This document shows positions 1 through 4,574 of a stretch of DNA of 6,531 nt, piece by piece. Position numbers and translations under genes: made by a program. Position 1 is the first letter of the stretch. The number at the start of each line of letters is the position of its first letter. The stretch covers positions 1 through 6,531 of the forward strand of contig DXSD01000100.1 of the NCBI GenBank assembly GCA_019410665.1. The letters run 5' to 3'. Origin of the DNA: Fusobacterium sp. Lineage in GTDB: Bacteria; Fusobacteriota; Fusobacteriia; Fusobacteriales; Fusobacteriaceae. The notes beneath the pieces were generated by a model. It did no database searches, was not told where the DNA came from, and saw only the letters and a list, made by a program, of their open reading frames with translations.

Positions 1-48
1 AGAGACAGACTCAATATTCTTTTTACTAAATATAGAAAATAATCCCAT
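1..48 (-). CDS. N-terminal start of an unidentified protein, cut by the window edge
   Basis: Only the first 16 codons are present, reading MGLFSIFSKKNIESVS, and the frame runs off the left edge. The start is well supported: an ATG at 46-48 preceded by a strong GGAGGGG ribosome binding site at about 52-58, with a good sigma70-type promoter further upstream (81-109). Starts of the MGLF-F-KK type occur in several small cytoplasmic proteins, but 16 residues are too few to name a family. It lies downstream of the HD-hydrolase fragment in the same orientation and has its own promoter, so it is probably an intact host gene outside the prophage. Confidence 0.6.
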   Translation of the reverse strand, partial: MGLFSIFSKKNIESVS

Positions 49-80
49 AAACCCCTCCAAAAGCTATTAATTATATGTAT

Positions 81-109
81 ATTATATGATACTTTTTCTT
101 ACTTTACAA
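81..109 (-). promoter_or_regulatory. Sigma70-type promoter for the gene at the left edge
   Basis: On the minus strand, TTGTAA (104-109) and a perfect TATAAT (81-86) are separated by exactly 17 bases. The predicted start of transcription is near position 74, leaving a leader of about 25 bases that carries the ribosome binding site. The -35 matches consensus at four of six positions. The element lies between the HD-hydrolase fragment and the left-edge gene, so that gene would still be transcribed even though the gene before it is broken. Confidence 0.6.
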
Positions 110-114
110 GTACA

Positions 115-474
115 CTATTTTATAATTCCTTTAGCTACATACTTTTCTATTTCAACAGCAATAAACTCTTCATAAAGTTTTGGTGCATATTTAATTAATG
201 GCTCTAATCTTCTTAAAACCATTTCTTTATTTACATTCCATTTTTTCCATGTATGTCCATCAGAAGAAAGATTTTGTATAAATCCTTGGAATCTATCAAA
301 AACATTTGCAAATTTAGCTTCATTAGTTTCCATATTTTCAAACTCTAACCATAGTTTAAAAAATTCTAAATTTTGCTCTTCAGGTAAAAGATCAAAAACT
401 TTCTTAGCAGCAGCTAACTCTTTTTGAAATTTTTCCTCTTTAGAATAATTAGAAAACGCAGGAACATTTTTAAG
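115..474 (-). pseudogene. HD-domain hydrolase (HD_3/YfbR-like), C-terminal remnant
   Basis: The minus-strand frame is open from a stop at 475-477 down to TAG at 115-117, about 119 codons. The product reads KNVPAFSNYS..., then AAAKKVFDLLPEE, then METNEAKFANVFDRFQGF and a GHTWKKWNV segment. This matches the C-terminal half of HD_3-family metal-dependent phosphohydrolases (5'-nucleotidase-like YfbR relatives): Asp-Val/Thr-Pro-Ala-like motif, LLP-E, E-AKFA--DRFQ, W-K--V. The N-terminal half with the metal-binding His and His-Asp pair is absent. Similarity seems to begin within a few codons of the upstream stop. No ATG in the early part has a ribosome binding site; the first Met (331-333) lies within the conserved part. 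I infer a gene cut by insertion of the neighbouring element, with the N-terminal half probably at the element's other end. Family call is firm; cause of truncation is inferred. Confidence 0.75.
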
Positions 475-475
475 T

Positions 476-585
476 TATCTCTAAACTGACAAGAATTTGT
501 ACACACCATTATAAATCTCAAAATATCAATATATATTAAGTATAATATATATATTTATTCTCGTCAAATAAATATTTAATATAAC
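476..585. other. Gene-free AT-rich junction region
   Basis: No credible gene lies between the truncated HD gene and the first plus-strand promoter. Positions 528-558 are almost pure A/T with alternating AT runs around TATAAT (541-546), and no matching -35 sits at the correct distance. The left edge of this stretch is where similarity to the HD hydrolase ends, so it may hold a phage attachment site and bent AT-rich DNA for recombinase or accessory proteins. That role is inference; no repeat of an attachment core can be seen because the other prophage end is outside the window. Confidence 0.4.
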
Positions 586-614
586 TTGCAATTAATGGAG
601 TATTAAGTTAATAT
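586..614 (+). promoter_or_regulatory. Promoter of the first plus-strand cassette
   Basis: TTGCAA (586-591) and TAATAT (609-614) are 17 bases apart, predicting a transcript start near 621. The spacer contains a small dyad, TTAAT (592-596) and ATTAA (602-606), that might be an operator. Positions 581-630 are 43/50 identical to 1056-1105, which carries the equivalent promoter of the next gene. The shared block includes both promoter hexamers and a 16-base segment ACACACA(G/A)CCTAAGAA at the start of the transcript. A small GACTT/AAGTC hairpin (637-650) follows in the leader just before the ribosome binding site. Confidence 0.6.
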
Positions 615-665
615 ACACACAGCCTAAGAAATACAAGACTTAGTAAAGTCAAAGAGGAGGATATT

Positions 666-1019
666 ATGTATAAAAACATAGAAAAAAGAAAAGAAAATTT
701 AACAAAAATTTTTGAAATTGCAGATGATATGTTTGATTGTTTCTTATCAAAAACACAAAGACAATATGAAAATGGAAGCCTTTATCTTATTACTGAAGTA
801 GAATTGAGTAACGAACTAGAAAACTATATTGAAATGAGTTGCAAAGAATTTGAGTTGTTCTGTGATACAACTTTAAAAACAGTAATAAAATTTTTAGGAG
901 ATAATTTAGCTCAAATAAATATTTTTGAAAGTTATTCGATTGATGAAGAATTCAATCATTCATCATCTGGGAAAATAAAAAGTATTTCATTAAAAGTAAA
1001 AGCAACTTTAAAGAGTTAG
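666..1019 (+). CDS. Small uncharacterised protein, moron-type cassette
   Basis: A 117-residue protein of no family I recognise. The ATG is supported by a GAGGAGG ribosome binding site (654-660) five bases upstream. The protein is soluble and probably cytoplasmic: no signal peptide or membrane segment is visible. Residues 1-35 are helical and charged (KNIEKRKENL...), residues 45-80 are acidic with two cysteines (C59, C66), and the end is basic and beta-like (SISLKVKATLKS). The gene has its own promoter (586-614) and a terminator overlapping its stop codon, so it is a single-gene transcript facing the late operon. This is the usual build of a phage moron expressed from the lysogen. Superinfection exclusion, anti-defence or a regulatory role are all possible, but nothing in the sequence decides between them. 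It shares its promoter and leader with the gene at 1130. Confidence 0.7.
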   Translation: MYKNIEKRKENLTKIFEIADDMFDCFLSKTQRQYENGSLYLITEVELSNELENYIEMSCKEFELFCDTTLKTVIKFLGDNLAQINIFESYSIDEEFNHSSSGKIKSISLKVKATLKS

Positions 1020-1043
1020 TGGCTATCCACTAACTTTTATTTT
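1014..1043 (+). terminator. Rho-independent terminator of the 117-residue gene
   Basis: A 9-bp perfect stem, AGTTAGTGG (1014-1022) and CCACTAACT (1027-1035), closes a four-base CTAT loop and is followed by TTTATTTTA. The stop codon TAG (1017-1019) is inside the left arm, so gene and terminator are fused with no wasted bases. It separates this cassette from the next promoter at 1061. Confidence 0.85.
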
Positions 1044-1060
1044 ATATTTTTATAAATAAC

Positions 1061-1089
1061 TTGTAATTAACTGAATAGTAAGGTAATAT
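1061..1089 (+). promoter_or_regulatory. Promoter of the second plus-strand cassette
   Basis: TTGTAA (1061-1066) and TAATAT (1084-1089) are 17 bases apart, with a predicted start near 1096. It is a near copy of the promoter at 586-614: seven differences over the 50 bases of 1056-1105. Four of the seven fall in the centre of the spacer. The -10 and the downstream ACACACA-CCTAAGAA block are preserved apart from one base. The weak dyad of the first copy is not clearly kept here. Confidence 0.6.
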
Positions 1090-1129
1090 ACACACAACCT
1101 AAGAATAGAAATAAGAGGAGTGATCGAAA

Positions 1130-1438
1130 ATGGAAATTAAAAAATTAAAATTTATTTCAAAAGTTAAGGATTTAAAAGAATATAAAGAAAGAGTCAAAGA
1201 TGAAAGATATGTTGAAGAAGAAAATGTAGCTATTATAAAAACTGTAACACTTTCAATTAAAGAATTCAAGAAATTTACTAGTGATTTTTTTGAAGCTCAA
1301 GATTTTTTAATAAATACTTGTGACTGGTTAGAACAAGAAAAAGTTTTCACAGCTGTGAGAGTAACTGATGGAGCTACTAAAATCGTAGTTTATACTTATG
1401 GAAATAAATATGCTAGATATGTAGCAATAGAAGGTTAG
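1130..1438 (+). CDS. Small uncharacterised protein, possibly DUF6329-like, second moron-type cassette
   Basis: A 102-residue, highly charged, soluble protein. The ATG follows an AAGAGGAG ribosome binding site (1113-1120) with nine bases of spacing. The N-terminal third is Lys/Glu rich (KVKDLKEYKERVKDERYVEEEN), then TVTLSIKEFKKF, a helical FFEAQDFLINTCDWL segment, and a C-terminal beta-like part ending in YGNKYARYVAIEG. The Y-YARYVA ending, after an F--A-DFL-N helix, recalls small proteins labelled DUF6329 in AT-rich bacteria and their phages; this is from memory and tentative, and no molecular function is known to me for that group. The gene has its own promoter and terminator, is convergent with the late operon, and shares its leader with the 117-residue gene but not detectable protein similarity. 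A lysogenic-conversion or defence-related role is inferred from position only. Confidence 0.7.
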   Translation: MEIKKLKFISKVKDLKEYKERVKDERYVEEENVAIIKTVTLSIKEFKKFTSDFFEAQDFLINTCDWLEQEKVFTAVRVTDGATKIVVYTYGNKYARYVAIEG

Positions 1439-1470
1439 AAAAAAGCCTAGTTAAACTAGGCTTTTATTTT
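1439..1470. terminator. Bidirectional terminator between convergent transcripts
   Basis: Positions 1441-1465 are a perfect palindrome with 12-base arms (AAAAGCCTAGTT and AACTAGGCTTTT) around a single A. On the plus strand it is followed by ATTTTAT and ends the 102-residue gene. On the minus strand the arm ends in a run of six T, ending the late operon a few bases after the holin stop. One hairpin serves both transcripts. Confidence 0.9.
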
Positions 1471-1473
1471 ATA

Positions 1474-1929
1474 TTATTTTTTCTTATATTCTTGATATTG
1501 TGTTAATACATTTTTTATTTTCTCTGGAATAGGTAAACCACACAAAGATGCATTCTCTAAAATTGATAGCCCCTCATTTGATATAAATACACCTATTGCT
1601 AATGTTCTTATAGCCATTTTCCCTGCAAATAAAGTATCTAATTGATATGCTAAAACTATTACCAATATTATCATTACTTTTTTTAAAAATCCTATTATTC
1701 CTGCTTTACTATTTGCAGTGCAAGTAATAAAAGCTTTTATTACTCCTGAAATATAATCTACAGCCATTAATATTAATAAAACTGTCATAGCTTCATCCTG
1801 CCCCCCAGTAACAAAAAAAATAAAAGTTACTAGAATGCCAAATCCCCAAGCTACTCCATTTCCTAATATTTTAAAGACTTCCCACAACAAGATAAAAAAA
1901 TCTCCTGTTATTCTAGTAATTTCTTCCAT
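1474..1929 (-). CDS. Phage holin, TcdE/UtxA family (Phage_holin_4_1)
   Basis: A 151-residue integral membrane protein that would form lesions in the inner membrane and time lysis. About four hydrophobic segments can be seen, at residues ~25-43, 47-68, 77-101 and 105-128. Family hallmarks are the AVDYISGVIKAF motif (56-67) at the second segment, the SKAG--GFLKK loop before the third, and the FISNEGLSILENASLCGLPIPE motif in the last part; the tail is basic (QYQEYKKK). Length is typical for the family. The ATG abuts the TAA of the preceding gene and uses a GGGGG ribosome binding site formed by that gene's last codons, so the two are translationally linked. It is the last gene of the late operon, ending at the shared terminator. 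Substrate-specific toxin-secretion roles are known for TcdE relatives, but no toxin is nearby, so phage lysis is the likely job. Confidence 0.92.
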   Translation of the reverse strand: MEEITRITGDFFILLWEVFKILGNGVAWGFGILVTFIFFVTGGQDEAMTVLLILMAVDYISGVIKAFITCTANSKAGIIGFLKKVMIILVIVLAYQLDTLFAGKMAIRTLAIGVFISNEGLSILENASLCGLPIPEKIKNVLTQYQEYKKK

Positions 1930-2187
1930 TTATCCCCCTTGTAATAAATAATTTAAAAATTTATCAAAGACATCAAACCAGTAAGGAGTTATCTCAAGAC
2001 TTGAAATTAGAGAGGATAATATACACATTAAAAATACTCCTAGAAAAATAAATGCCAATACTTTAGAAAATATATCTATTTTTTTTACTTCAATTTCTTG
2101 TTGTTTTTCTCCACTCTTTGCTTTTTTTAAAAATAAATCAAGTAATTTATTTCCCCAAACTCCTATTAAAGCTATTATTTTAGGCAT
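1930..2187 (-). CDS. Small single-span membrane protein of the lysis module
   Basis: An 85-residue protein with one clear membrane segment at about residues 43-65 (SKVLAFIFLGVFLMCILSSL region), a weaker hydrophobic N-terminus (IIALIGVWG), a basic linker (KKAKSGEKQQEIEVKK) and an aromatic C-terminal part ending LLQGG. No family recognised. It has a GGAAGGGG ribosome binding site before the ATG and its stop codon touches the start of the holin gene. That tight coupling suggests a partner role: second holin, antiholin or anchor. Lysis-associated function is inferred from context. Confidence 0.75.
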   Translation of the reverse strand: MPKIIALIGVWGNKLLDLFLKKAKSGEKQQEIEVKKIDIFSKVLAFIFLGVFLMCILSSLISSLEITPYWFDVFDKFLNYLLQGG

Positions 2188-2202
2188 AGTTTTCCCCTTC
2201 CT

Positions 2203-2502
2203 TTATTTATTTATCCAACTCATACCTCTTTCTTGTGCTTTATCTAACTTGAATCCAAAGTGTACAAAATTATTTTTAGGGTAATAAATCAACTGGTCAA
2301 ATTGAATTTTCCCTTCTTTCTTTAATAGGAGAGCTTTTTCATAAATTTCTTTTGAAGTTATCTTATTGCTACGAACATCTACTGCTAATCCAAATCTATG
2401 AGCTGATGTAGGGCTTCCTTTGACTGCCTTATTCAGTTTTTCACATCTAAACCAACTAAGAACTATAAGAGGTACTCCTAAAAGCTCTCTAATGTAATCC
2501 AT
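2203..2502 (-). CDS. M15-family zinc peptidase, cell-wall hydrolase, 5' end damaged
   Basis: A peptidase of the M15A (Peptidase_M15_3, D-Ala-D-Ala carboxypeptidase-like) type that would cut peptidoglycan stem peptides. From the ATG at 2502: IRELLGVPLIV, FRCEKLNKAV, then S-T-S-A-H-R-F-G-L-A-V-D with zinc ligands H35 and D42, then FDQLIYY and NFVHFGF with the third ligand H81. This ATG has no ribosome binding site and lies inside the conserved domain. The same frame is open upstream to a TAG at 2626-2628 and encodes about 41 more residues (KLNSKYFTEVETTVSATG, LGIKNIPTKEE, YTASRM) that are plainly the usual N-terminus of this family. No ATG, GTG or TTG is available there. The original start was probably at about 2626-2628 and has been replaced. 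The gene is therefore either non-functional, translated from an unusual start, or shortened to 99 residues with the active site kept. Confidence 0.8.
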   Translation of the reverse strand: MDYIRELLGVPLIVLSWFRCEKLNKAVKGSPTSAHRFGLAVDVRSNKITSKEIYEKALLLKKEGKIQFDQLIYYPKNNFVHFGFKLDKAQERGMSWINK

Positions 2503-2628
2503 ACGACTTGCAGTATATTGGATATAATTTTTTTCTTCCTTAGTAGGAATATTTTTAATTCCTAAAGATTTTCCTGTTGCACTAACTGTTGTTTCTACTT
2601 CTGTAAAGTATTTACTATTTAATTTCTA

Positions 2629-2674
2629 CGTATAAAGAAGTCCTGAGGCCGAAGGGGCTTCTTTATCGTTTTTT
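2629..2674 (+). terminator. Orphan plus-strand terminator hairpin
   Basis: ATAAAGAAG (2632-2640) pairs perfectly with CTTCTTTAT (2658-2666); the stem can extend to a CG/CG pair across one bulged T, and inward through CC/GG pairs. It is followed by TTTTTT (2669-2674). In this orientation it is a good rho-independent terminator, yet no plus-strand gene lies upstream, only the antisense of the M15 gene. On the minus strand no T run follows, so it should not stop the late operon strongly. Confidence 0.6.
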
Positions 2675-2703
2675 GGAGATTTTTTCTATCATAAAATGAT
2701 AAA

Positions 2704-2725
2704 GTGTAACCAACGTGTAACCAAC
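2704..2725. repeat. Perfect 11-bp tandem repeat, two copies
   Basis: GTGTAACCAAC occurs twice with no spacer, at 2704-2714 and 2715-2725. A TATCAT/ATGATA dyad lies immediately to the left (2687-2701). Perfect direct repeats of this length next to a dyad are typical of binding sites for recombinases or repressors, or of duplications left by replication slippage. Nothing further can be decided from the sequence. Confidence 0.7.
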
Positions 2726-2818
2726 CTCTAATCTTTTTGAAATTTTGTATTTCCTAGAGTTTTTACAGGTATTAATTTTTTAGTACAAATTTCACACCTA
2801 TTTTGATATACAAAATTC

Positions 2819-3133
2819 TTATTTTTTCCCTTGATTTTCATAAAATTTCTCAGTTAATTTCAATATATTATCATCTACTCTCTTTAATGTAGTATTAAGA
2901 TTATCTGCTATAACTGTAAATTCTCTTCTAGTTACATAAACATCTCCTAATTTATCAAAGTCTTTATTCATTTCGTTGACTTTGTCCTCTGTTGTTTTTA
3001 TTTTCCCTTCAAGATTGATTATAATTTCATTGTGTTTAGCAACACTAAAACATAACCAGCTAGTAAATCCAGTTAATGCCGTAAAGGCTAATCCTATTAA
3101 CCCTCCTACTATTTTATTAGTTAATTCAGGCAT
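2819..3133 (-). CDS. Membrane-anchored coiled-coil protein of the lysis module
   Basis: A 104-residue protein with an N-terminal membrane segment at about residues 8-32 (IVGGLIGLAFTALTGFTSWLC region) followed by a long charged helix, residues ~36-100, with heptad-like spacing (IINLEGKIKTTEDKVNEMNKDFDKL..., LNTTLKRVDDNILKLTEKF). An AAGGAGG ribosome binding site precedes the ATG and a hairpin (3151-3181) lies in its leader. Topology is that of haemolysin XhlA/BhlA-like phage accessory proteins and also of inner-membrane spanin subunits: N-terminal anchor with an extended coiled coil, on the periplasmic side if N-in. I cannot choose between these. Position between the endolysin and M15 peptidase genes supports a lysis role. 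Confidence 0.78.
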   Translation of the reverse strand: MPELTNKIVGGLIGLAFTALTGFTSWLCFSVAKHNEIIINLEGKIKTTEDKVNEMNKDFDKLGDVYVTRREFTVIADNLNTTLKRVDDNILKLTEKFYENQGKK

Positions 3134-3150
3134 AATTCCTCCTTAGAACC

Positions 3151-3181
3151 AGAAGAGCTCTCTAATAGAGTTAGCTCTTCT
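3151..3181 (-). promoter_or_regulatory. Hairpin in the leader of the coiled-coil protein gene
   Basis: AGAAGAGCT (3151-3159) pairs perfectly with AGCTCTTCT (3173-3181), and inside it CTCT/AGAG extends the stem around an AAT loop with a TT bulge. On the transcribed strand it ends about 10 bases before the AAGGAGG ribosome binding site. No T run follows on the minus strand, so it is unlikely to be a complete terminator; an RNA stability or processing element inside the late mRNA is more likely. Confidence 0.5.
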
Positions 3182-3237
3182 ATATACTTTTAGTTTAATT
3201 AGATTAGTTTTATGTTCCCAAGGATTTATACTTATCT

Positions 3238-3534
3238 CTAAACCTTGTTTTTTAAATTTGACTCCTCCAAACCCAAATCTATTTTGAGTTTAGATACCCC
3301 CTCACTTATTTGCTCATTTGAAGTTACGGATCCATCTCCATTTACTTCTTTACATCTTAAGCCTTGCTCAAATGAATCAATCTTATCAGCTAGCTCCTCT
3401 CTTAATTTCTTAGGAATTTTTTCTCCCACTTTTTTTCCTACTGAAAATATTTTAGGATTAGGTAAAAATAGGCCAATAAAAAATACTGCAATAGTTCCTA
3501 AAATTTCTGCATTGTTGATGATAAAATCTTTCAT
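3238..3534 (-). CDS. Small membrane protein with an EF-hand-like loop
   Basis: A 98-residue protein with one membrane segment at residues ~8-25 (NAEILGTIAVFFIGLFLP), then a basic stretch with a VGKKVGEKIPKKLREELADKIDSFEQGL helix. Residues 63-74 (EVNGDGSVTSNE) fit the calcium-binding EF-hand loop at positions 3, 5, 6, 8 and 12, with Glu instead of Asp at position 1. The C-terminus is a charged helix. An AAGGAGGG ribosome binding site precedes the ATG, 20 bases after the endolysin stop. No named family is recognised; I believe similar proteins sit beside lysis genes in fusobacterial prophages, but that is from memory. Holin-like or anchor function is inferred from size, topology and position. 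Confidence 0.75.
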   Translation of the reverse strand: MKDFIINNAEILGTIAVFFIGLFLPNPKIFSVGKKVGEKIPKKLREELADKIDSFEQGLRCKEVNGDGSVTSNEQISEGVSKLKIDLGLEESNLKNKV

Positions 3535-3554
3535 ATTTTATCCCTCCTTTTAAA

Positions 3555-4127
3555 TTATTTATTCCAATAACATTTAATGTTATTGTATCTTCTTTTAACA
3601 TCTTGAGGATTTATTTGTCCCCACTTTTGATTAAGCTTGAATTTTAATATCATCTCTGGAGTTATAGTTTCCCCTTTTTCTTTAAGCCATTTATGCATCT
3701 GTCCATTATAGCTCAAGAAAAGTTGGTTGTGGTAATCCAAAAGATGAACGAATGTTTCACTATCCCTTACCTCAATATCTGGAATGAGAGTAGATAGATA
3801 TTCTATACTACTCTTTATATGAGATAAATCTAAGTCATCAATCTCTTTTTTATGATTTTCCAGCATATTACTTAAATCAGTTATCTCTGGATCTAATGCT
3901 AATAGCCTTTCTATATTTTCATCACTGAATCCTATTTTCTCTAAAAACTTTCTAGCCGCAGGATTTGCTGTTACATCAAATTGAGATCTTCCAAAACTGT
4001 AACCACTCTTTCCTCCAGCATAGCTAAATCTATATGGAGCTCTTGGATTATCTCCTACCTCATTTAATGCAATTGCTTGCATAGCGGTAATAGGATTAAT
4101 ATTAGGAATTATATCTTTGATTTTCAT
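3555..4127 (-). CDS. Putative endolysin, lysozyme-like muramidase
   Basis: A 190-residue soluble protein without a signal peptide or membrane segment, so it would depend on a holin for export. The N-terminal part has a lysozyme-like layout: a helix with IALNEVG, where E23 is the likely catalytic acid, followed by the G-K-S-G-Y-S-F-G-R-S-Q-F-D motif (residues 39-51) and TANPAARKFLEKIG. Such Glu then SGYSFG-Q-D arrangements occur in lysozyme-superfamily and related peptidoglycan glycosidases. The remaining part is helical (ENHKKEIDDLDL, LLDYHNQLFLSYNGQMHKWL) and ends in a basic tail. A perfect AGGAGG ribosome binding site sits eight bases before the ATG. It lies between a lipoprotein gene and two small membrane protein genes. 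Glycosidase rather than peptidase activity is inferred from the motif; the exact family is not certain. Confidence 0.75.
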   Translation of the reverse strand: MKIKDIIPNINPITAMQAIALNEVGDNPRAPYRFSYAGGKSGYSFGRSQFDVTANPAARKFLEKIGFSDENIERLLALDPEITDLSNMLENHKKEIDDLDLSHIKSSIEYLSTLIPDIEVRDSETFVHLLDYHNQLFLSYNGQMHKWLKEKGETITPEMILKFKLNQKWGQINPQDVKRRYNNIKCYWNK

Positions 4128-4229
4128 TATATTCCTCCTTTTTTATCCGTTGTATCTGATATTTTCAAAAAACGACCTCGTAAAATTGATTTTAAGACCC
4201 CTAAAAAAACTTAGGCGACTAATATTATC
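4128..4229. other. Spacer before the endolysin gene, no gene seen
   Basis: About 100 bases between the lipoprotein stop and the endolysin start hold no gene. A weak CCTAA/TTAGG hairpin (4200-4215) with a six-base loop lies just after the lipoprotein gene on the minus strand; it is too short to be a convincing terminator. The right place for a separate lysis-gene promoter is here, but I see none that leaves room for a leader. Confidence 0.4.
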
Positions 4230-4562
4230 CTATGATTTTAATTGATATCCATATGGTATACACTTAGTTTCAGTATCTAAATATATTAATTCATATTTTT
4301 GTTTGTTTTCCTCTTCTAGAATCTCATACTCTTCTATTGTGATGAATCTTTGCATATCTATCTCCTCCGCTCCAAACCATTTAATAAGTCTTAGTCCAGG
4401 AAAATTATCAGAAGGTTGATTGTCCCAATCATCTTTACTCATTCCTTCATAAGAATATTCATTTAATATAACATACTCTGTGAACGTCTGCTCTCTTCCA
4501 TTTATCTGTCTAGCACTACAAGAACATAACATTAATATCACTACTACTATTAAATATCTCAT
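4230..4562 (-). CDS. Phage-encoded lipoprotein
   Basis: A 110-residue protein with a short type II signal peptide: MRYLIVVVILMLCSCSA, with the lipobox best read as L-C-S-C, making C15 the lipidated cysteine. The mature part is acidic, aromatic and without further membrane segments (EYVILNEYSYEGMSKDDWDNQPSDNFPGLRLIKWFG...). An AAGGAGG ribosome binding site lies upstream of the ATG. It sits between tail-tip and lysis genes. In a two-membrane host it could be an outer-membrane lysis factor (o-spanin-like) or a superinfection-exclusion lipoprotein. It is larger and less Pro-rich than classical Rz1, so the spanin idea is only a possibility. No family recognised; the lipoprotein call itself is firm. 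Confidence 0.8.
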   Translation of the reverse strand: MRYLIVVVILMLCSCSARQINGREQTFTEYVILNEYSYEGMSKDDWDNQPSDNFPGLRLIKWFGAEEIDMQRFITIEEYEILEEENKQKYELIYLDTETKCIPYGYQLKS

Positions 4563-4574
4563 TTATATACCTCC

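Larger units (their letters stand above)
2629..2818. other. 190-base insert between lysis genes, no gene seen
   Basis: This gap breaks an otherwise compact operon exactly where the M15 gene lost its start. It holds a strong hairpin (2629-2674), a TATCAT-AAA-ATGATA dyad (2687-2701) and a perfect 11-bp tandem repeat (2704-2725). A minus-strand frame of about 38 codons without a start codon crosses it (ending ...HFMIEKISKKR at a TAA) but has no recognisable similarity. The combination resembles the remains or end of a mobile element, or a recombination scar, rather than an ordinary intergenic space. That origin is inference. Confidence 0.45.

Noticed and set aside
528..558. AT-rich near palindrome containing TATAAT
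   Set aside because: No -35 at the right distance and alternating AT runs make palindromes by chance; kept only as part of the junction region.
2509..2528. Plus-strand TTGCAG and TATAAT as a promoter for an antisense RNA
   Set aside because: The spacing is only eight bases, too short for a sigma70 promoter.
2641..2657. CTGAGGCCGAA loop of the orphan hairpin as a hammerhead ribozyme core
   Set aside because: The CUGAUGA and GAAA core elements and the three-stem layout are not present.
3245..3553. Plus-strand open frame of 102 codons
   Set aside because: It is the antisense shadow of the small membrane protein gene at 3238-3534, with no ribosome binding site and low-complexity Ser/Pro-rich translation.
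4150..4180. Minus-strand TTGAAA and TAAAAA 17 bases apart before the endolysin gene
   Set aside because: The -10 would abut the AGGAGG site, so the transcript would start at or past the ribosome binding site; probably chance in AT-rich DNA.
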